Shown: one piece after another, positions 63,850-64,000 of the stretch
How the letters are laid out: each line of letters begins with the position of its first letter
Position numbering within the stretch: the first letter of the stretch is position 1
NCBI GenBank assembly: GCA_028281885.1
Contig: JANQJA010000011.1
Span: 234,001-298,000 of the forward strand
Origin: Pseudomonadales bacterium
GTDB taxonomy: Bacteria; Pseudomonadota; Gammaproteobacteria; Pseudomonadales; Azotimanducaceae
DNA length: 64,000 nucleotides
Reading direction: 5' to 3'
Translations under genes and position numbers: made by a program
Notes under the pieces: generated by a model
Seen by the model: the letters and a program-made list of their open reading frames with translations, nothing else
Database searches by the model: none
Told to the model about the DNA's origin: nothing

Positions 63850-64000
63850 ATGTCGGAACAAGCACAAGCTACGGGGCCCCTGCCGGTTGTTCCCTGGCTA
63901 AAACTGCCGGAAGGGGGTGACCCTTATCTGGAAGGCCATAAATGCGGCGAATGTGGCTCCGTGTATCTTGGAGTCAGAGAGAACTGCTCCAATTGCAGTG
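63850..64000 (+). CDS. Zn-ribbon/OB-fold protein of the DUF35 family (start only)
   Basis: Fifty codons from ATG 63850 (GAGGGA upstream) before the window ends. The sequence begins MSEQAQATG and reaches HKCGECGSVYLG followed by ENCSNCS, two CxxC pairs of a rubredoxin-like zinc ribbon. DUF35 proteins usually partner a thiolase and bind acyl-CoA. The rest of the gene and its neighbours lie outside the window. Confidence 0.75.
   Translation, partial: MSEQAQATGPLPVVPWLKLPEGGDPYLEGHKCGECGSVYLGVRENCSNCS

Overview
The window is a GC-rich chromosomal segment of a gammaproteobacterium. Evidence for this is the blocks asd-fimV-truA-trpF-trpB-trpA-folC-SPOR-cvpA-purF, tig-clpP-clpX-lon-hupB-ppiD and mltD/yafS-rnhA-dnaQ, together with lpxH, miaE, acnB, nfuA and a PpiD-type foldase. 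I cannot name the genus from sequence alone. No phage, insertion sequence or CRISPR array was seen. Almost every base is coding, and the gaps that exist mostly hold recognisable signals.

Layout: (1) 1-350 is the 3' end of aroC, followed by a convergent LysR regulator. (2) 1.3-12.4 kb is a housekeeping run: asd, fimV, truA, trpFBA, folC, a SPOR protein, cvpA and purF. accD, usually next to folC, is absent. (3) 12.4-16.3 kb is a MoxR / DUF58 / transglutaminase (TgpA-like) module. (4) 16.3-20.3 kb holds acnB, miaE and lpxH, with an unusually AT-rich acnB-miaE gap. (5) 20.4-21.1 kb carries tRNA-Pro, -Arg, -His and -Leu behind GC-discriminator promoters. (6) 21.1-29.6 kb is the protein quality-control block, with a sigma-32-type promoter before clpP and a terminator between the hupB promoter and hupB. 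(7) 29.6-36.6 kb holds mltD, yafS, rnhA, dnaQ, nudC, an SCP2 protein, sohB and an AcuI/YhdH reductase. (8) 36.7-44.3 kb holds an antiporter, DUF934 plus a sulfite reductase, two small membrane proteins and metH. (9) 44.4-46.4 kb holds nfuA and a DAHP synthase preceded by a 35-codon leader peptide ending in Trp/Tyr/Phe codons and an attenuator. (10) 46.5-52.7 kb holds a secreted propeller-like protein, a TauE permease, glnS, a stand-alone AICAR transformylase, a HEWGH membrane protein with an IalB-like protein, and phhB.

(11) 52.8-60.6 kb is the most interesting region. A ZTP (pfl) riboswitch precedes a divergent serine hydroxymethyltransferase, and on the same strand follow a histidine phosphatase, an HprK-related kinase, a calcineurin-type phosphatase, a small amphi-Trp-like protein with a Lys-rich tail, a PhoU-phosphotransferase fusion and an ATP-grasp ligase. 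I recall the kinase/amphi-Trp/ATP-grasp set being grouped by name in protein-family databases as the GAK system, with no established function. Its placement behind a one-carbon riboswitch suggests a link to folate, glycine or purine state.

(12) 60.7-63.7 kb is a minus-strand run with an FMN reductase, an ECF sigma factor, its zinc anti-sigma factor, an alpha/beta hydrolase and a STAS-like protein. The window ends in a DUF35-type Zn-ribbon gene.

Working together, the segment combines aromatic amino-acid synthesis (aroC, DAHP synthase, trpFBA), one-carbon and purine metabolism (glyA, AICARFT, purF, metH, folC, phhB), envelope maintenance (fimV, mltD, lpxH, ppiD) and proteolysis. Two RNA switches (ZTP and aromatic attenuation) tie parts of it to metabolite levels.
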